Positions 16,130 through 24,881 of a stretch of 64,000 nucleotides of DNA are shown here, in pieces. A program made the position numbers and the translations under genes. Position 1 is the first letter of the stretch, and each line of letters begins with the position of its first letter. Where the stretch lies: contig NZ_JARVRX010000004.1 of assembly GCF_030209435.1 (NCBI RefSeq), forward strand, positions 62,001 through 126,000, in the 5' to 3' direction. The notes under the pieces are model-generated. The model was not told the origin of the DNA. It saw nothing but the letters and a program-made list of their open reading frames with translations, and searched no databases. The DNA is from Mycolicibacterium sp. lyk4-40-TYG-92 (GTDB taxonomy: Bacteria; Actinomycetota; Actinomycetes; Mycobacteriales; Mycobacteriaceae).

Positions 16130-17308
16130 TCAGTTGGAGCTGCGGGCGGCCAGTACGAGGAAGTTGGCTGCCGCCGCGAGGCAGATAGTGACGGCAAGGA
16201 GCGCCACGGTCAGAGTCGACGCGAGGGAGATCGCACCTACGAGGAGTGGTCCGGCGAAATCGCCCAGCAGACGGCTGATCTCGGCGACGCCCACCACCTG
16301 GCTGAGCCGCTCGGGTGGATACACCCGGGCCAGATAGGTGAACCCGAGTGGTGCGATCACACCGGCGCCGGCACCGAGTACCACGCCGGCAGACATCAGG
16401 CCGGCGACGGTCGGGGCGAGGGACGCCGCGGCGCAGCCTATTGCCACCAATAGCAGCCCGATGCCGAGTCCAGTGTGGTCGGCCAATCTTCCGGCATCAC
16501 GGATACGGCGCACGGGACGCTGCACCAATGCCGCGACCGCGATCAAACTCGACACGAGCACACCGGATGCCAACGGCCCCTGACCCTGCTGTGCAGCGAG
16601 GACAGGCAAGAATCCGAGGCTGATGGATACCGCCGCCGTGCCTGAAGCAAGGGCAAGAGCGGGCCGCATCGACGAAGCCTCGGACAGGGACCGGACGAGA
16701 TCCGCCATGGACTCGCGTGCCGGGGACGCCACATCGATCGCGGGCACACTGAGTGCTGCCCATGCGGCTACCGCTGCGGTGAGGACGGCGAGAAACATGA
16801 ACAGCACCGAATGCCCGCCCACGGCAACCAAAATGCCGCCGAGCAGGGGACCCAACGTGTAACCCGCTGCCTTCCAGGTGCGGTAGCCACCGAAGGAGCG
16901 GCTCGTCGCGGAACGGGACCACCGGCTCAGGACCGCGTCGGCACTCAGCCCGACAGCCGCGGCACCTGCGCCCTGGCCGAGTCGAGCCAGACCTATGACA
17001 AATGGATCCTCTCCGATGGCGAACGCCCCCGACGAGGCTGCGGAGACGATCAGCCCGGCCAGCAGAACACCCCGTGCCCCCAGAGTGGATGACAGCGTCC
17101 GGGAGAGGGGTTTGAGCAGCAGCTCGGCTGCAGGGGAGATCGCCAGCAGCAGCCCCAACATGAGCAAAGTCCCATGGCCGATCCGCAGATAACTGGCCAG
17201 ATTTGCAGCAATGCTGCTGGCGCTCAACGCAATTGCGAATCCGGCGCCATCGACCGGAAGCAGTCGAGCGCGGAGCGCGCCGTCCGAGTCTCCGGGCGGC
17301 GTACTCAT
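16130..17308 (-). CDS. MFS transporter
   Basis: A 392-residue protein with about 12 predicted membrane helices and MFS sugar/drug-transporter character. Helix 4-5 carries RLGQGAGAAAVGLSADAVLSRW, and helix 11 the motif GVAEISRLLGDFAGPLLVG. Motif A is weak. ATG 17308 lies 43 bp after the stop of the ChrB-like gene on the same strand, so the two probably form an operon. Substrate unknown; because of the partner, an oxyanion or chromate-related export role is possible but not shown. Confidence 0.82.
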   Translation of the reverse strand: MSTPPGDSDGALRARLLPVDGAGFAIALSASSIAANLASYLRIGHGTLLMLGLLLAISPAAELLLKPLSRTLSSTLGARGVLLAGLIVSAASSGAFAIGEDPFVIGLARLGQGAGAAAVGLSADAVLSRWSRSATSRSFGGYRTWKAAGYTLGPLLGGILVAVGGHSVLFMFLAVLTAAVAAWAALSVPAIDVASPARESMADLVRSLSEASSMRPALALASGTAAVSISLGFLPVLAAQQGQGPLASGVLVSSLIAVAALVQRPVRRIRDAGRLADHTGLGIGLLLVAIGCAAASLAPTVAGLMSAGVVLGAGAGVIAPLGFTYLARVYPPERLSQVVGVAEISRLLGDFAGPLLVGAISLASTLTVALLAVTICLAAAANFLVLAARSSN

Positions 17309-17350
17309 GGCAGCGTCCGCCGCGGCGTGATTGCCTGCGCTGCGCAGCAG

Positions 17351-17881
17351 TCACGCCTGGTGGAGTGCTCGATACACCCGTTCGGCGTAGTCGGCCAAGT
17401 GGCCGGCGCACCGTTCGAGCCGTAGATGAGCGTGTGCGGCCACCGGTGCGCCAAACACGTCGCGCGCCTTGATGTCTCGGTGCCACCGACGCAGCCGCTC
17501 GAGGCGATCCTGCTGCTCGACGAGCGCCGCGATCGTGAGTTCACCATCGGCGATCGCCGCGTCGATCTGAGTGTCGAACTCCACGCAGCCGGACATGAAG
17601 CCGGTCCACTCGGTGGCTCGTTCAGCGGTGAACATGTCTTGTAGTCGCGCCGATTCCGATCTGTCACGGCCGGCCGCGCTGAGCGTCAACACTTCGCCCC
17701 CGCCGCGATGCGCCAACTGGACCACGCGCGCAACACCGTCGGCGAACACCGGGACGTCCGGCATCGCCCAGACGCCCTGCCCGATCTGTAACGCGCCACC
17801 CCGCCGCAGCTCGCGCCACGTCGCCACCCGATGACGAGAGGGCACTGCGGGTATCCGCACCACCAGAATCAGCCACCGCAC
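17351..17881 (-). CDS. ChrB-like (chromate resistance N-terminal domain) protein
   Basis: A 176-residue protein opening with WLILVVRIPAVPSRHRVATWRELRRGGAL and GVWAMPDVP, the ChrB N-terminal domain pattern; only the N-terminal half of full ChrB is present. The helical C-terminus is rich in Arg and Glu. In proteobacteria ChrB regulates chromate export by ChrA. Here the partner is an MFS transporter and no ChrA is nearby. It may be a stand-alone regulator. Confidence 0.7.
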   Translation of the reverse strand: MRWLILVVRIPAVPSRHRVATWRELRRGGALQIGQGVWAMPDVPVFADGVARVVQLAHRGGGEVLTLSAAGRDRSESARLQDMFTAERATEWTGFMSGCVEFDTQIDAAIADGELTIAALVEQQDRLERLRRWHRDIKARDVFGAPVAAHAHLRLERCAGHLADYAERVYRALHQA

Positions 17882-17953
17882 GAAGCGTCACGCTCACAAT
17901 CACAAACAAGAATGTAACGGATGTTTCTTTTGACGGTGCCCAACAGGCGATTT

Positions 17954-17969
17954 CGCTGGTCTACCAGCG
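17954..17969. repeat. Perfect 7-bp inverted repeat upstream of the ChrB-like gene
   Basis: CGCTGGT and ACCAGCG flank a 2-bp centre, 73 bp upstream of the ChrB-like start (17881). It could be an operator or a terminator hairpin of the sugar transferase gene. Confidence 0.35.
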
Positions 17970-18028
17970 CAAAGAGTGCTGTGCGCCGGCTCATCGCGAA
18001 TCCGTCCACGTCTCCGACTGCCCCTCGG

Positions 18029-19726
18029 TCAGTAGGCGCCGCTGCCGGCGAGGACGGTGCGGATGGTTTTGGTGATGATGAGGATGTCTTGGAGGAGGGA
18101 CCAGTTTTCGACGTAGGTGAGGTCGAGGCGGATGGCGTCGTCGGGTTTGAGGTCGGAGCGGCCGCTGATTTGCCAGAGTCCGGTGAGGCCGGGTTTGACG
18201 GTGAGTCGGCGGCTGACGAGGTCGTCGTAGGTGTCGACTTCGCGGCGGACTTGGGGTCGGGGGCCGACGACGCTCATGTGTCCGGTGAGGACGTTGAGGA
18301 ATTGGGGGAGTTCGTCGATGGAGTATTTGCGGATGATTTTGCCGATGGGGGTGATGCGGGGGTCGTTTTTGATTTTGAAGAACATGGCGCTGCCGCCGTT
18401 GGCGGCGATGAGTTCGGTTTGGCGGGTGTCGGCGTTTTGGTACATGCTGCGGAATTTGGTCATTTTGAAGGGGATGCCGTCGAGGCCGATGCGTTCGGCT
18501 TTGTAGAAGATCGGTCCGGCACTGGTGAGCTTCACGGCCAGCGCTGTCACAAGCATCACGGGCGCGACGGCGGCCAGTGCTGTCGCGGCGAACAGGACAT
18601 CAAATGTTCGTTTGATGAGTGAATTCGACCGGCTGTATTGCGGTTTGGCGATTTCGAAGACCGCCATGCCGGCGACGGGGCGGCTGGTGAGGCGTTGGTC
18701 GGCGATGTCGATGAGTCCGGGGGCGACCATGAGATCGACGCCGTGGGTTTCGAGCTCCCACATGAGTCGGCGGATGTCGGTAGGGCTCAGGTGGTGGGTG
18801 GCGGCGAGGGCGACAGTGTCGGCGTTGGTGTGTTGGACGGCGGCGAGGATGGCTTCGTCGGTGCCGACGATCGGGATGTCGCGGCCGGCGATGGTGATGA
18901 CTTCTTTGGCGTGGGTGGGTCCCATGGGGGTGCAGAATCCGGCGACGTGGTAGCCGGCCCAGGGGTCTTTGGCGAATTCGGTGGCGATGTCGGCGGCGGC
19001 GCTGGTGGCACCGACAACCAGCAGGCGGCTCTGGTCTTCGCCCGAGACTCGCTTCCGGGCAATGATGCGGCGCCACATCCAGCGGGTGGTGATCAGGCCG
19101 GCCAGGCCCGTCGGCAGCGCGATGGCCAGGTAGCCCCGGGAGATGTCGATGTGGAACAGCGTCGAGGCGATGGCGATGAGCCCGAACAGCTGCAGCGTGG
19201 CCGCGGCGAGGGTGACGTATTCATCGAAGCCTCGGCCGACGACCTTGGCCGAGCGGCTGCCCAGGGACAGGAAGCCCATCCACGCCACCGCGATGACGGC
19301 CGACACGGCCAGGTACCGAACATGTGGACCGTTGTCGAGCGAGACGTAGACGGGCCGGCCGCTGGTGGTCGCGAATCGGAAAATCTGCCCGAGGATGACG
19401 GATGAGCAAATAACCAGGCAATCGCTGAAAATGAGTTTTCGCGCAAATTTTTGGTGGCGCTGCTCACGTATCGAGCGGCCGCGGTGGCTGGTTGTGGTAG
19501 CTGCCGGTAGCTGTAGCGGGGACCCTGCCGGGGCGATGGGGCGCTCGCCGGCAGGGCGAATATTGTCTGTTAACTGGGGTTTTGGTATGGCTGGTGTCGA
19601 CATGGCTACCGGGGTGCTCTCTGCTGGGCGGGACTCACTCGGCTGGTTCGACCCCCAGTCGCTTGCAGGATTCACCTGGCAGTTCGGGATCGGTGCGCAG
19701 ACCTGCGGTGGTCTGACGCGATGCAC
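18029..19726 (-). CDS. Initiating polyprenyl-phosphate sugar-1-phosphate transferase (copy 1)
   Basis: A 565-residue membrane enzyme that would transfer a sugar-1-phosphate to a polyprenyl phosphate, the first step of exopolysaccharide repeat assembly. Four N-terminal membrane helices (about residues 95-215) precede a Rossmann-like domain (LLVVGATSAAADIATEFAKD). A fifth hydrophobic segment leads into the catalytic bacterial sugar-transferase domain (KMTKFRSMYQNAD, DELPQFLNVLTGHMSVVGPRP, GLTGLWQISGRSDL). The start is uncertain: GTG 19726 lacks a ribosome site, and ATG 19603 is the alternative. It is 1 of 2 near-identical copies; the other is at 44263. Confidence 0.93.
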   Translation of the reverse strand: MHRVRPPQVCAPIPNCQVNPASDWGSNQPSESRPAESTPVAMSTPAIPKPQLTDNIRPAGERPIAPAGSPLQLPAATTTSHRGRSIREQRHQKFARKLIFSDCLVICSSVILGQIFRFATTSGRPVYVSLDNGPHVRYLAVSAVIAVAWMGFLSLGSRSAKVVGRGFDEYVTLAAATLQLFGLIAIASTLFHIDISRGYLAIALPTGLAGLITTRWMWRRIIARKRVSGEDQSRLLVVGATSAAADIATEFAKDPWAGYHVAGFCTPMGPTHAKEVITIAGRDIPIVGTDEAILAAVQHTNADTVALAATHHLSPTDIRRLMWELETHGVDLMVAPGLIDIADQRLTSRPVAGMAVFEIAKPQYSRSNSLIKRTFDVLFAATALAAVAPVMLVTALAVKLTSAGPIFYKAERIGLDGIPFKMTKFRSMYQNADTRQTELIAANGGSAMFFKIKNDPRITPIGKIIRKYSIDELPQFLNVLTGHMSVVGPRPQVRREVDTYDDLVSRRLTVKPGLTGLWQISGRSDLKPDDAIRLDLTYVENWSLLQDILIITKTIRTVLAGSGAY

Positions 19727-19756
19727 TACTTGTTAACGAATGCGATTTGTAGCAAA

Positions 19757-19762
19757 TTTATA
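19757..19762 (-). promoter_or_regulatory. Probable -10 element (TATAAA) of sugar transferase copy 1
   Basis: TATAAA on the minus strand lies 31 bp before GTG 19726 and is conserved at the same place before copy 2 (45991-45996), within an otherwise GC-rich region. Confidence 0.45.
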
Positions 19763-19824
19763 CCGAAGGGTTGAGCCCGGCAAGTAGGACACCTAATCAA
19801 CGCCTGTTACGGCCATCACACTTC

Positions 19825-20064
19825 TGTTCGTGGGGCGGTGAGGTTTGTGTCTCGGTGCCGACGGACGACAGGCGTGCGAGGTGGCGTGACGTGGCCTGTC
19901 AGCTGTGTGCGAACTATGAAAATTAGCCACATGCACGTCTCAGCTGGTTTGACTAGCGAAAATGAATCGGCGTAGACATTGCCAGATCAGACTGCTAGCG
20001 TTCGCTTTGCTGTTGCGATTTGGGGAGATCGCATTCATCAGGTTTACCTGAAACGGGGTCTGAC
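19825..20064. other. Intergenic control region, transferase / diguanylate cyclase
   Basis: No gene was seen here. The stretch separates the divergent transferase and cyclase genes. It ends with a short palindrome (20038-20051) just before the cyclase start. I found no c-di-GMP riboswitch core. Confidence 0.45.
20038..20051. repeat. 6-bp inverted repeat just upstream of the cyclase start
   Basis: TCAGGT and ACCTGA flank TT, ending 13 bp before GTG 20065. It could be an operator or an mRNA hairpin close to the ribosome site. Confidence 0.35.
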
Positions 20065-21276
20065 GTGTCGACACGGCTGCGCGAGCTATTGGCTGTTGCG
20101 CGGCTGGCTCGTGTCTGGTGGTCGGAACCGATCGACTATGACGCGCAAATCGGTTATTTCGCCCAGCGCGGTCTGCTCGGTGGAATCCAACTGCTCGTCG
20201 GGGGCTGCGCGGCGCTACTCGCCGCGATCTCGATCGTCATCCAGTTTTCGCCCGCGGGTCCGTCCAGCGAGTTGTCCCGTGGGGTTTCCTCGATCTTTGC
20301 GGTTTCCGCACTCGCCTGGGCACTGTTGTGGTGGTTCGGGCCGTGGCCGTCGCGGGCAACGTCGATCGCCTTCATCGTCTATGCCGACATCGGCATCAGC
20401 GTCGTCGCACTCCTTGACGCCAATCGACTGGCCGGGTTCTTCGGCCTGAACGCCCTTCTTCTCATCTCCGTCTACACGAAGTTCTTCGAAGGGCCCAAGG
20501 TTCTGGCGCTCCACACAGTGTGGGTGCTGCTCGTGACCGCGGTATTCGCAGCCGATATCGCGTGGGGCCCCGATGGCGACCCCTATCTGGCGCTCGCGAA
20601 AACGCTGGCCGCCATCGCAACATTCGTCGTGCTGCCTGCGGTCGTGCAATTTGGAATCTGGGTGCTGCGGAACGACGCACACGACTCGGTGACCGATCAG
20701 CTGACCGGTCTACTCAACCGCCGGGGTCTGAATCTGAGGATCGAGAGCTTCCTGGCCGACCGTGCGCACCGATCGATTCCCGGTGCCTGCGTCACGGTGC
20801 TGGTCATCGACCTGGACAGGTTCAAGAACATCAACGACACCTATGGACATGCCGTGGGCGATGCCGTCTTGATGCGCAGCGCGGAACGGATACGTGGTGT
20901 CGTACGAAGCAGTGCACTCGTCGCCAGGGTGGGCGGAGAAGAATTTGTGGTCGTCGATGTCACATCGCCACAGCAGGTACTCCGCATCAGTGAGCGGATC
21001 CGGTCGGCTATTGCCGCGCCGGCCGACATGGCACCAGTCACCGCCAGTATCGGTGTCGCCTCCGTCGCCTTGCCGGACTTTTCCGGCGGCGACGACGATC
21101 CCCAATCGGTATTGGACGCCACTATCGAGTGCGCCGACCACGCGATGTTCTCGGCCAAGCGAGGCGGCGGCAACGCGGCAGTGCGCCTGACGTTCGCTGT
21201 CGGCAACGACATCGTCTGTCGGTGCGACGGCACGTCGACGTCATGCGACGATCCCTCTGCGTCGAAGCTTCGCTGA
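20065..21276 (+). CDS. Membrane-bound GGDEF diguanylate cyclase
   Basis: A 403-residue protein with about six N-terminal membrane helices (residues 40-215) and a complete GGDEF domain (about 220-375). Visible features are DQLTGLLNRRGL, VIDLDRFKNINDTYGHAVGD and the active-site RVGGEEFVVV. The product-inhibition site RxxD that normally precedes it reads RSSA, so feedback inhibition by c-di-GMP is probably absent. GTG 20065 was chosen because the hydrophobic domain follows properly; the frame extends upstream to 20020. It makes c-di-GMP from two GTP, and lies beside a phosphodiesterase and the EPS genes. Confidence 0.92.
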   Translation: MSTRLRELLAVARLARVWWSEPIDYDAQIGYFAQRGLLGGIQLLVGGCAALLAAISIVIQFSPAGPSSELSRGVSSIFAVSALAWALLWWFGPWPSRATSIAFIVYADIGISVVALLDANRLAGFFGLNALLLISVYTKFFEGPKVLALHTVWVLLVTAVFAADIAWGPDGDPYLALAKTLAAIATFVVLPAVVQFGIWVLRNDAHDSVTDQLTGLLNRRGLNLRIESFLADRAHRSIPGACVTVLVIDLDRFKNINDTYGHAVGDAVLMRSAERIRGVVRSSALVARVGGEEFVVVDVTSPQQVLRISERIRSAIAAPADMAPVTASIGVASVALPDFSGGDDDPQSVLDATIECADHAMFSAKRGGGNAAVRLTFAVGNDIVCRCDGTSTSCDDPSASKLR

Positions 21277-21501
21277 CGAACCAACTCATGCTACCGACAT
21301 CCGCGATGGGATTGTCGCCTCCAAAAATTTGCTGAATCCGCGGTAGGGTATGCCCGGATTTTCGCAGTCGAGGCTGGCTACTGGCCCTCGGTTTGCCGAC
21401 GTCAACAGAAATAGCGTGATAGCACCCGGTTTCTGCCGATGGTGACATGAGCTGCTGCCGACCCGACAAGTTTCCGCGGGTTATTCACGCTAATCCCATA
21501 T

Positions 21502-23841
21502 TTGTCGCTACGATTGCACGAAACCAGCGGACTGGAGGCACCTGTGGTGCGGCACGCTCTGATTGCGAGCGCGACCAGCGGCGTCGCGGGCGCGGTCGTT
21601 GTCGACGCCGTGATGGCCGCTCTGGCGTTGTTTGCCGTGGCGTGTGCGATCGCTGCCGCAGTGGGATCGCACGGCCGACACCGTACGGCGTGGCTCAGCC
21701 TGACTGTCGGCTTGTGCGGCTGGGCGGTCGCCCAGACGACATGGACGCTCGCCGAACTCCGTCTCGGGGCCACGCCGGCGGTGGTCCCCGTCGCCGTCGA
21801 CCTGGTCGGATTGCTGTATCCGGTCGGGGCATGTGTCGGGCTCGTCCTCCTGGCATCCGGCGCCTCGCCGTGGACCAGGGCCCGGTTGATTCTCGACGGG
21901 GCGATCATCGGTCTTTCGGTATTCGCATTGGCTTGGGTTGTGGTGCTCAAAGACGGCACTCCGTTGGGCGCCGAACACCGCTGGCAGTCTTGGTTCGCCA
22001 TGGCCTTCCCCATTGCCGATCTGGTGTTGGTCGCCGTCGCAGTTGCTGTGTTGACCGCTGCTGATCGCCGATATCGCGTAGTACTTCTGCTGTTGACGAT
22101 CGGCAACGTTCTGGGCGCGGTTTCCAACATCGCAGTCCTGTTCATCGACAGGTGGGGGAGCGGCGCGGAGCACCGACTGATCGATCTCGGCTGGAGTGCG
22201 GCGCTGATTTGCCTGGCGTTTGCCGCGTTGGTAAGTCGGCAACAGCGAAAGCTGTTGTCCGCGGGTGATGTTGACGCCGTAGGCGCGCCTCGATGGTCTG
22301 CCGCCATTCCGGTGGTGCCATTGGCGATCGCCACCGCGATGTGCTGCACCGAATTGCTCCATGTGTCGGCTGCGTGCTGCGTCCCCATGGCGATCACTGC
22401 CCTCGTGCTTGTCGCGACCACCGTGGTGCGACAGATGGTGACGTTCAACGAGAACCAGCGGCTACGGGCCGCGGCGAGAGAACTACTCGAGCAGGACCGG
22501 GTCACCGGTCTCGGCAACGCTGTCTCGTTGCGCGACCGGCTGTCGCGCCTACTGTCCCGAAGAGACGCCGAAAGCGTTTCGGTGGTGCGTCTCGATATGG
22601 ACGAGTTGGCGTTGGTGACGGCGGCTTACGGTCGCGGAGCCGGAGACGAGCTGCTGAACTTGGCCGCCTGCCGCATCAAATCGAGTGTCAGCCCCAACGA
22701 TGTCGTCGCGCGGCTCGACAGTGGGCAATTCGCGGTGCTCATGGACTGCGGTTTCGAGCACGGCCGCGCTGTGGCAGACCATCTGGTCCAGGCATTCTCG
22801 GATCCGTTCATCATCGACGGGCGCGACCTGCTGATCCGGCCGAGCGTCGGGCTGGCGGTGGCGCCAGACGGTGAAACCGAACTCAATGCTGACGATCTAC
22901 TCGCGCGCGCGGCGGCGGCCGTCCAGCTCGCAAAGAACTCTCACCTGCGCAGTGCGTACATCCACGACATGGAAAGCGACATCGACGACACCGTGACGAC
23001 GTCGCGCACCGCGGCGCTGGGGGCGCGGCCGACCGAGACCGTCCGACTACTCGGCCAGCTACGCCAGGCGATCGACAGCGAAACGCTCTGCCTGTATTAC
23101 CAACCCAAGTTCGAGCTGATCTCGGGCGCAATGATCGGTGTGGAAGCCCTGTTGCGTTGGCCGCACGCTGAACTCGGCTTGCTGGCTCCCGACCGCTTCC
23201 TGCCTTTGGTGCGGTCGCACGGCCTGACCACATTGGTGAACGATCTGGTGATCGAGCGGGCACTCGACGACGTTGCCCGCTGGCGCGGTGAGGGATTGGC
23301 TGTTCCCGTGGCAGTCAACGTATTCGCCAATTGCCTCACCGACATCGCCCTACCCCGGCGGATCGCCAGGGCACTGGACGAACGCCGAATCTCCGCGGCC
23401 GACTTGACGTTGGAAATCACCGAGGACTTCATGCTGAGCAAACTGGGGCGCGTTCAGTACGTCTTGAACGGCTTGCGCCACACCGGAGTACGCATCGCAA
23501 TCGATGATTTCGGCAGTGGCTATTCGACATTGAGTTACCTGCGCGACCTTCCGGTTGACGAAGTGAAGTTGGACCGGCAGTTCGTCGCGTCTGTCCTCAA
23601 GGACGAACGCGCCGCCGAGATCGTCCGCTCCATCATTTCGCTGGCTCATCATCTCGGTGCCCGGGTGGTCGCCGAGGGCGTGGAAGACGGCGAAACTGCC
23701 GCTCGGCTGAAGCAATTCGAATGCGACGCCGTCCAGGGCTATCTGTACAGCACACCCATCGCCGCCGACCGCGTACCCGCGTGGCTTCGTGAACAGCCGG
23801 GCTTTCCGAGTATGCCGCGACCCGTCGTCGCGAGCATCTAG
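21502..23841 (+). CDS. Membrane-bound degenerate GGDEF plus active EAL phosphodiesterase
   Basis: A 779-residue protein. About nine membrane helices occupy residues 15-310, a GGDEF domain about 330-490 and an EAL domain about 515-765. The GGDEF signature is replaced by RLDSGQFAVL, so no cyclase activity is expected. The EAL domain keeps the key residues: EALLRW, N in VNVFANCL, E in LEITED, both Asp in IDDFGSGYSTLSYL, K in VKLDRQF, E in AEGVE and Q in VQGYLYS. It should cleave c-di-GMP to pGpG. It sits 225 bp after the cyclase in the same direction. Together the pair could tune polysaccharide production. Confidence 0.92.
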   Translation: MSLRLHETSGLEAPVVRHALIASATSGVAGAVVVDAVMAALALFAVACAIAAAVGSHGRHRTAWLSLTVGLCGWAVAQTTWTLAELRLGATPAVVPVAVDLVGLLYPVGACVGLVLLASGASPWTRARLILDGAIIGLSVFALAWVVVLKDGTPLGAEHRWQSWFAMAFPIADLVLVAVAVAVLTAADRRYRVVLLLLTIGNVLGAVSNIAVLFIDRWGSGAEHRLIDLGWSAALICLAFAALVSRQQRKLLSAGDVDAVGAPRWSAAIPVVPLAIATAMCCTELLHVSAACCVPMAITALVLVATTVVRQMVTFNENQRLRAAARELLEQDRVTGLGNAVSLRDRLSRLLSRRDAESVSVVRLDMDELALVTAAYGRGAGDELLNLAACRIKSSVSPNDVVARLDSGQFAVLMDCGFEHGRAVADHLVQAFSDPFIIDGRDLLIRPSVGLAVAPDGETELNADDLLARAAAAVQLAKNSHLRSAYIHDMESDIDDTVTTSRTAALGARPTETVRLLGQLRQAIDSETLCLYYQPKFELISGAMIGVEALLRWPHAELGLLAPDRFLPLVRSHGLTTLVNDLVIERALDDVARWRGEGLAVPVAVNVFANCLTDIALPRRIARALDERRISAADLTLEITEDFMLSKLGRVQYVLNGLRHTGVRIAIDDFGSGYSTLSYLRDLPVDEVKLDRQFVASVLKDERAAEIVRSIISLAHHLGARVVAEGVEDGETAARLKQFECDAVQGYLYSTPIAADRVPAWLREQPGFPSMPRPVVASI

Positions 23842-24881
23842 TCGGTGAGCCCGATGGCGTCGAGTATCCGCTGGGCGGAGACCTCCCAGGAATAGCGGCC
23901 GGCGTTACGGAGGCCCCGTTCTCGCAAGGAGTTCGCCAGACCCGCTTCGGATTCCAGCCGGTCCAGTTGGGCGAGCAGACCAGGCATGTCATCGGGGTCG
24001 AAGTAGAGGGCGGCGTCGCCTGCGATCTCGGGCAGCGATGCCGCGTTCGACGTGATCACCGGACAGCCGAGCGTCTGGGCCTCCAGCGGCGGGAGGCCGA
24101 AACCCTCGTAGCGGGACGGGAAGATCAGACCACGCGCGTTGCGGTACAACCACGCCAGTTCCGCATCTGAAAGACGGCCGGCGACAATGGCTTTCGATGA
24201 GAGCGCGGCTGCTTGACTGAACACCTGGTCATTGCCGGACGCGCCGACCACGACGACGGTGCGTCCGGATTCAGAGACGGCCTGCACCGGTGCCGGCAGA
24301 TTCTTGTGGACCGCAAGAGTGCCCACCATGAGATAGAACGGTTCGTCCGGAGCCAAGTCCGGTCGGCGGGGTTCCACCGTTGTCAGGGCATCTGCGGCAC
24401 AGCCGGCGACCACGAACTTCTCCGAACGTATGCCGAGTACGTCGTCGAGCTCCTTGGCGCTGAAGTGGGAAACGGTGATCAGATGGCGCGCCCACCGTCC
24501 GAGGAACGAGTACGAGACGCGATAGAAGGCGACGAAGGCCCTGCGGAACGTCTCCGGGAACCGGAAGGGCGTCGCGTCGTGCATGGTGACGACTTGCCGG
24601 CGCTTTGCCAATGGAGCCGGTCCGGCGAAATTGAGCAGCAGGTTCCCGAGTGTTGCGGCGGGTAGATAGATCTGCTCGAAAACCACGCCGGTGGTGCGAG
24701 ACTGCCGAACCTCGACCCGCGGGGTACGCAGCCAAGCGGGGATGTCGGCGTTGGCCGGCACATGGACGACCAGATCAGCGACATCGTTGTCGATGACTGC
24801 GCGGACGATCTCCGTCGCGTAGCGTTGCGTGCCGGTCAGCTTCTGCGCCAACCACTTTCCGTTGACGTGAATCTGCCGCAT
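23838..24881 (-). CDS. GT4 family glycosyltransferase
   Basis: A 347-residue GT-B enzyme. The C-terminal donor-binding half has FYLMVGTLAVHKNLPAPVQA and SRYEGFGLPPLEAQTLGCP, with the EX7E pair of GT4 retaining transferases. The N-terminal half starts with GKWLAQKLTGTQRYATEIVRA, a pattern typical of mannosyltransferase-like members. The ATG at 24881 shares a base with the stop of the upstream glycosyltransferase (TGATG), so they form an operon. No membrane segments. Its 3' end overlaps the phosphodiesterase gene by four bases. It likely adds one sugar of the repeat unit. Confidence 0.9.
   Translation of the reverse strand: MRQIHVNGKWLAQKLTGTQRYATEIVRAVIDNDVADLVVHVPANADIPAWLRTPRVEVRQSRTTGVVFEQIYLPAATLGNLLLNFAGPAPLAKRRQVVTMHDATPFRFPETFRRAFVAFYRVSYSFLGRWARHLITVSHFSAKELDDVLGIRSEKFVVAGCAADALTTVEPRRPDLAPDEPFYLMVGTLAVHKNLPAPVQAVSESGRTVVVVGASGNDQVFSQAAALSSKAIVAGRLSDAELAWLYRNARGLIFPSRYEGFGLPPLEAQTLGCPVITSNAASLPEIAGDAALYFDPDDMPGLLAQLDRLESEAGLANSLRERGLRNAGRYSWEVSAQRILDAIGLTD

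Larger units (their letters stand above)
18028..19824. repeat. Left copy of 1.8-kb direct repeat flanking the EPS locus
   Basis: This block covers the sugar transferase gene and about 100 bp of its upstream region. It has a same-orientation counterpart at 44262-46058, at a constant offset of 26,234 bp at both ends. Identity by eye is near-complete at 18028-18520 and 18650-19040 and lower in between and near the N-terminal codons. Confidence 0.85.

Noticed and set aside
18638..19405. Long plus-strand frame opposite sugar transferase copy 1 (and the same opposite copy 2)
   Set aside because: Gly/Asp/Val-rich shadow created by the third-position C preference of the real gene; seen in both copies because they are duplicates.
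19825..20064. c-di-GMP riboswitch before the diguanylate cyclase
   Set aside because: No GEMM core or paired helices could be found.
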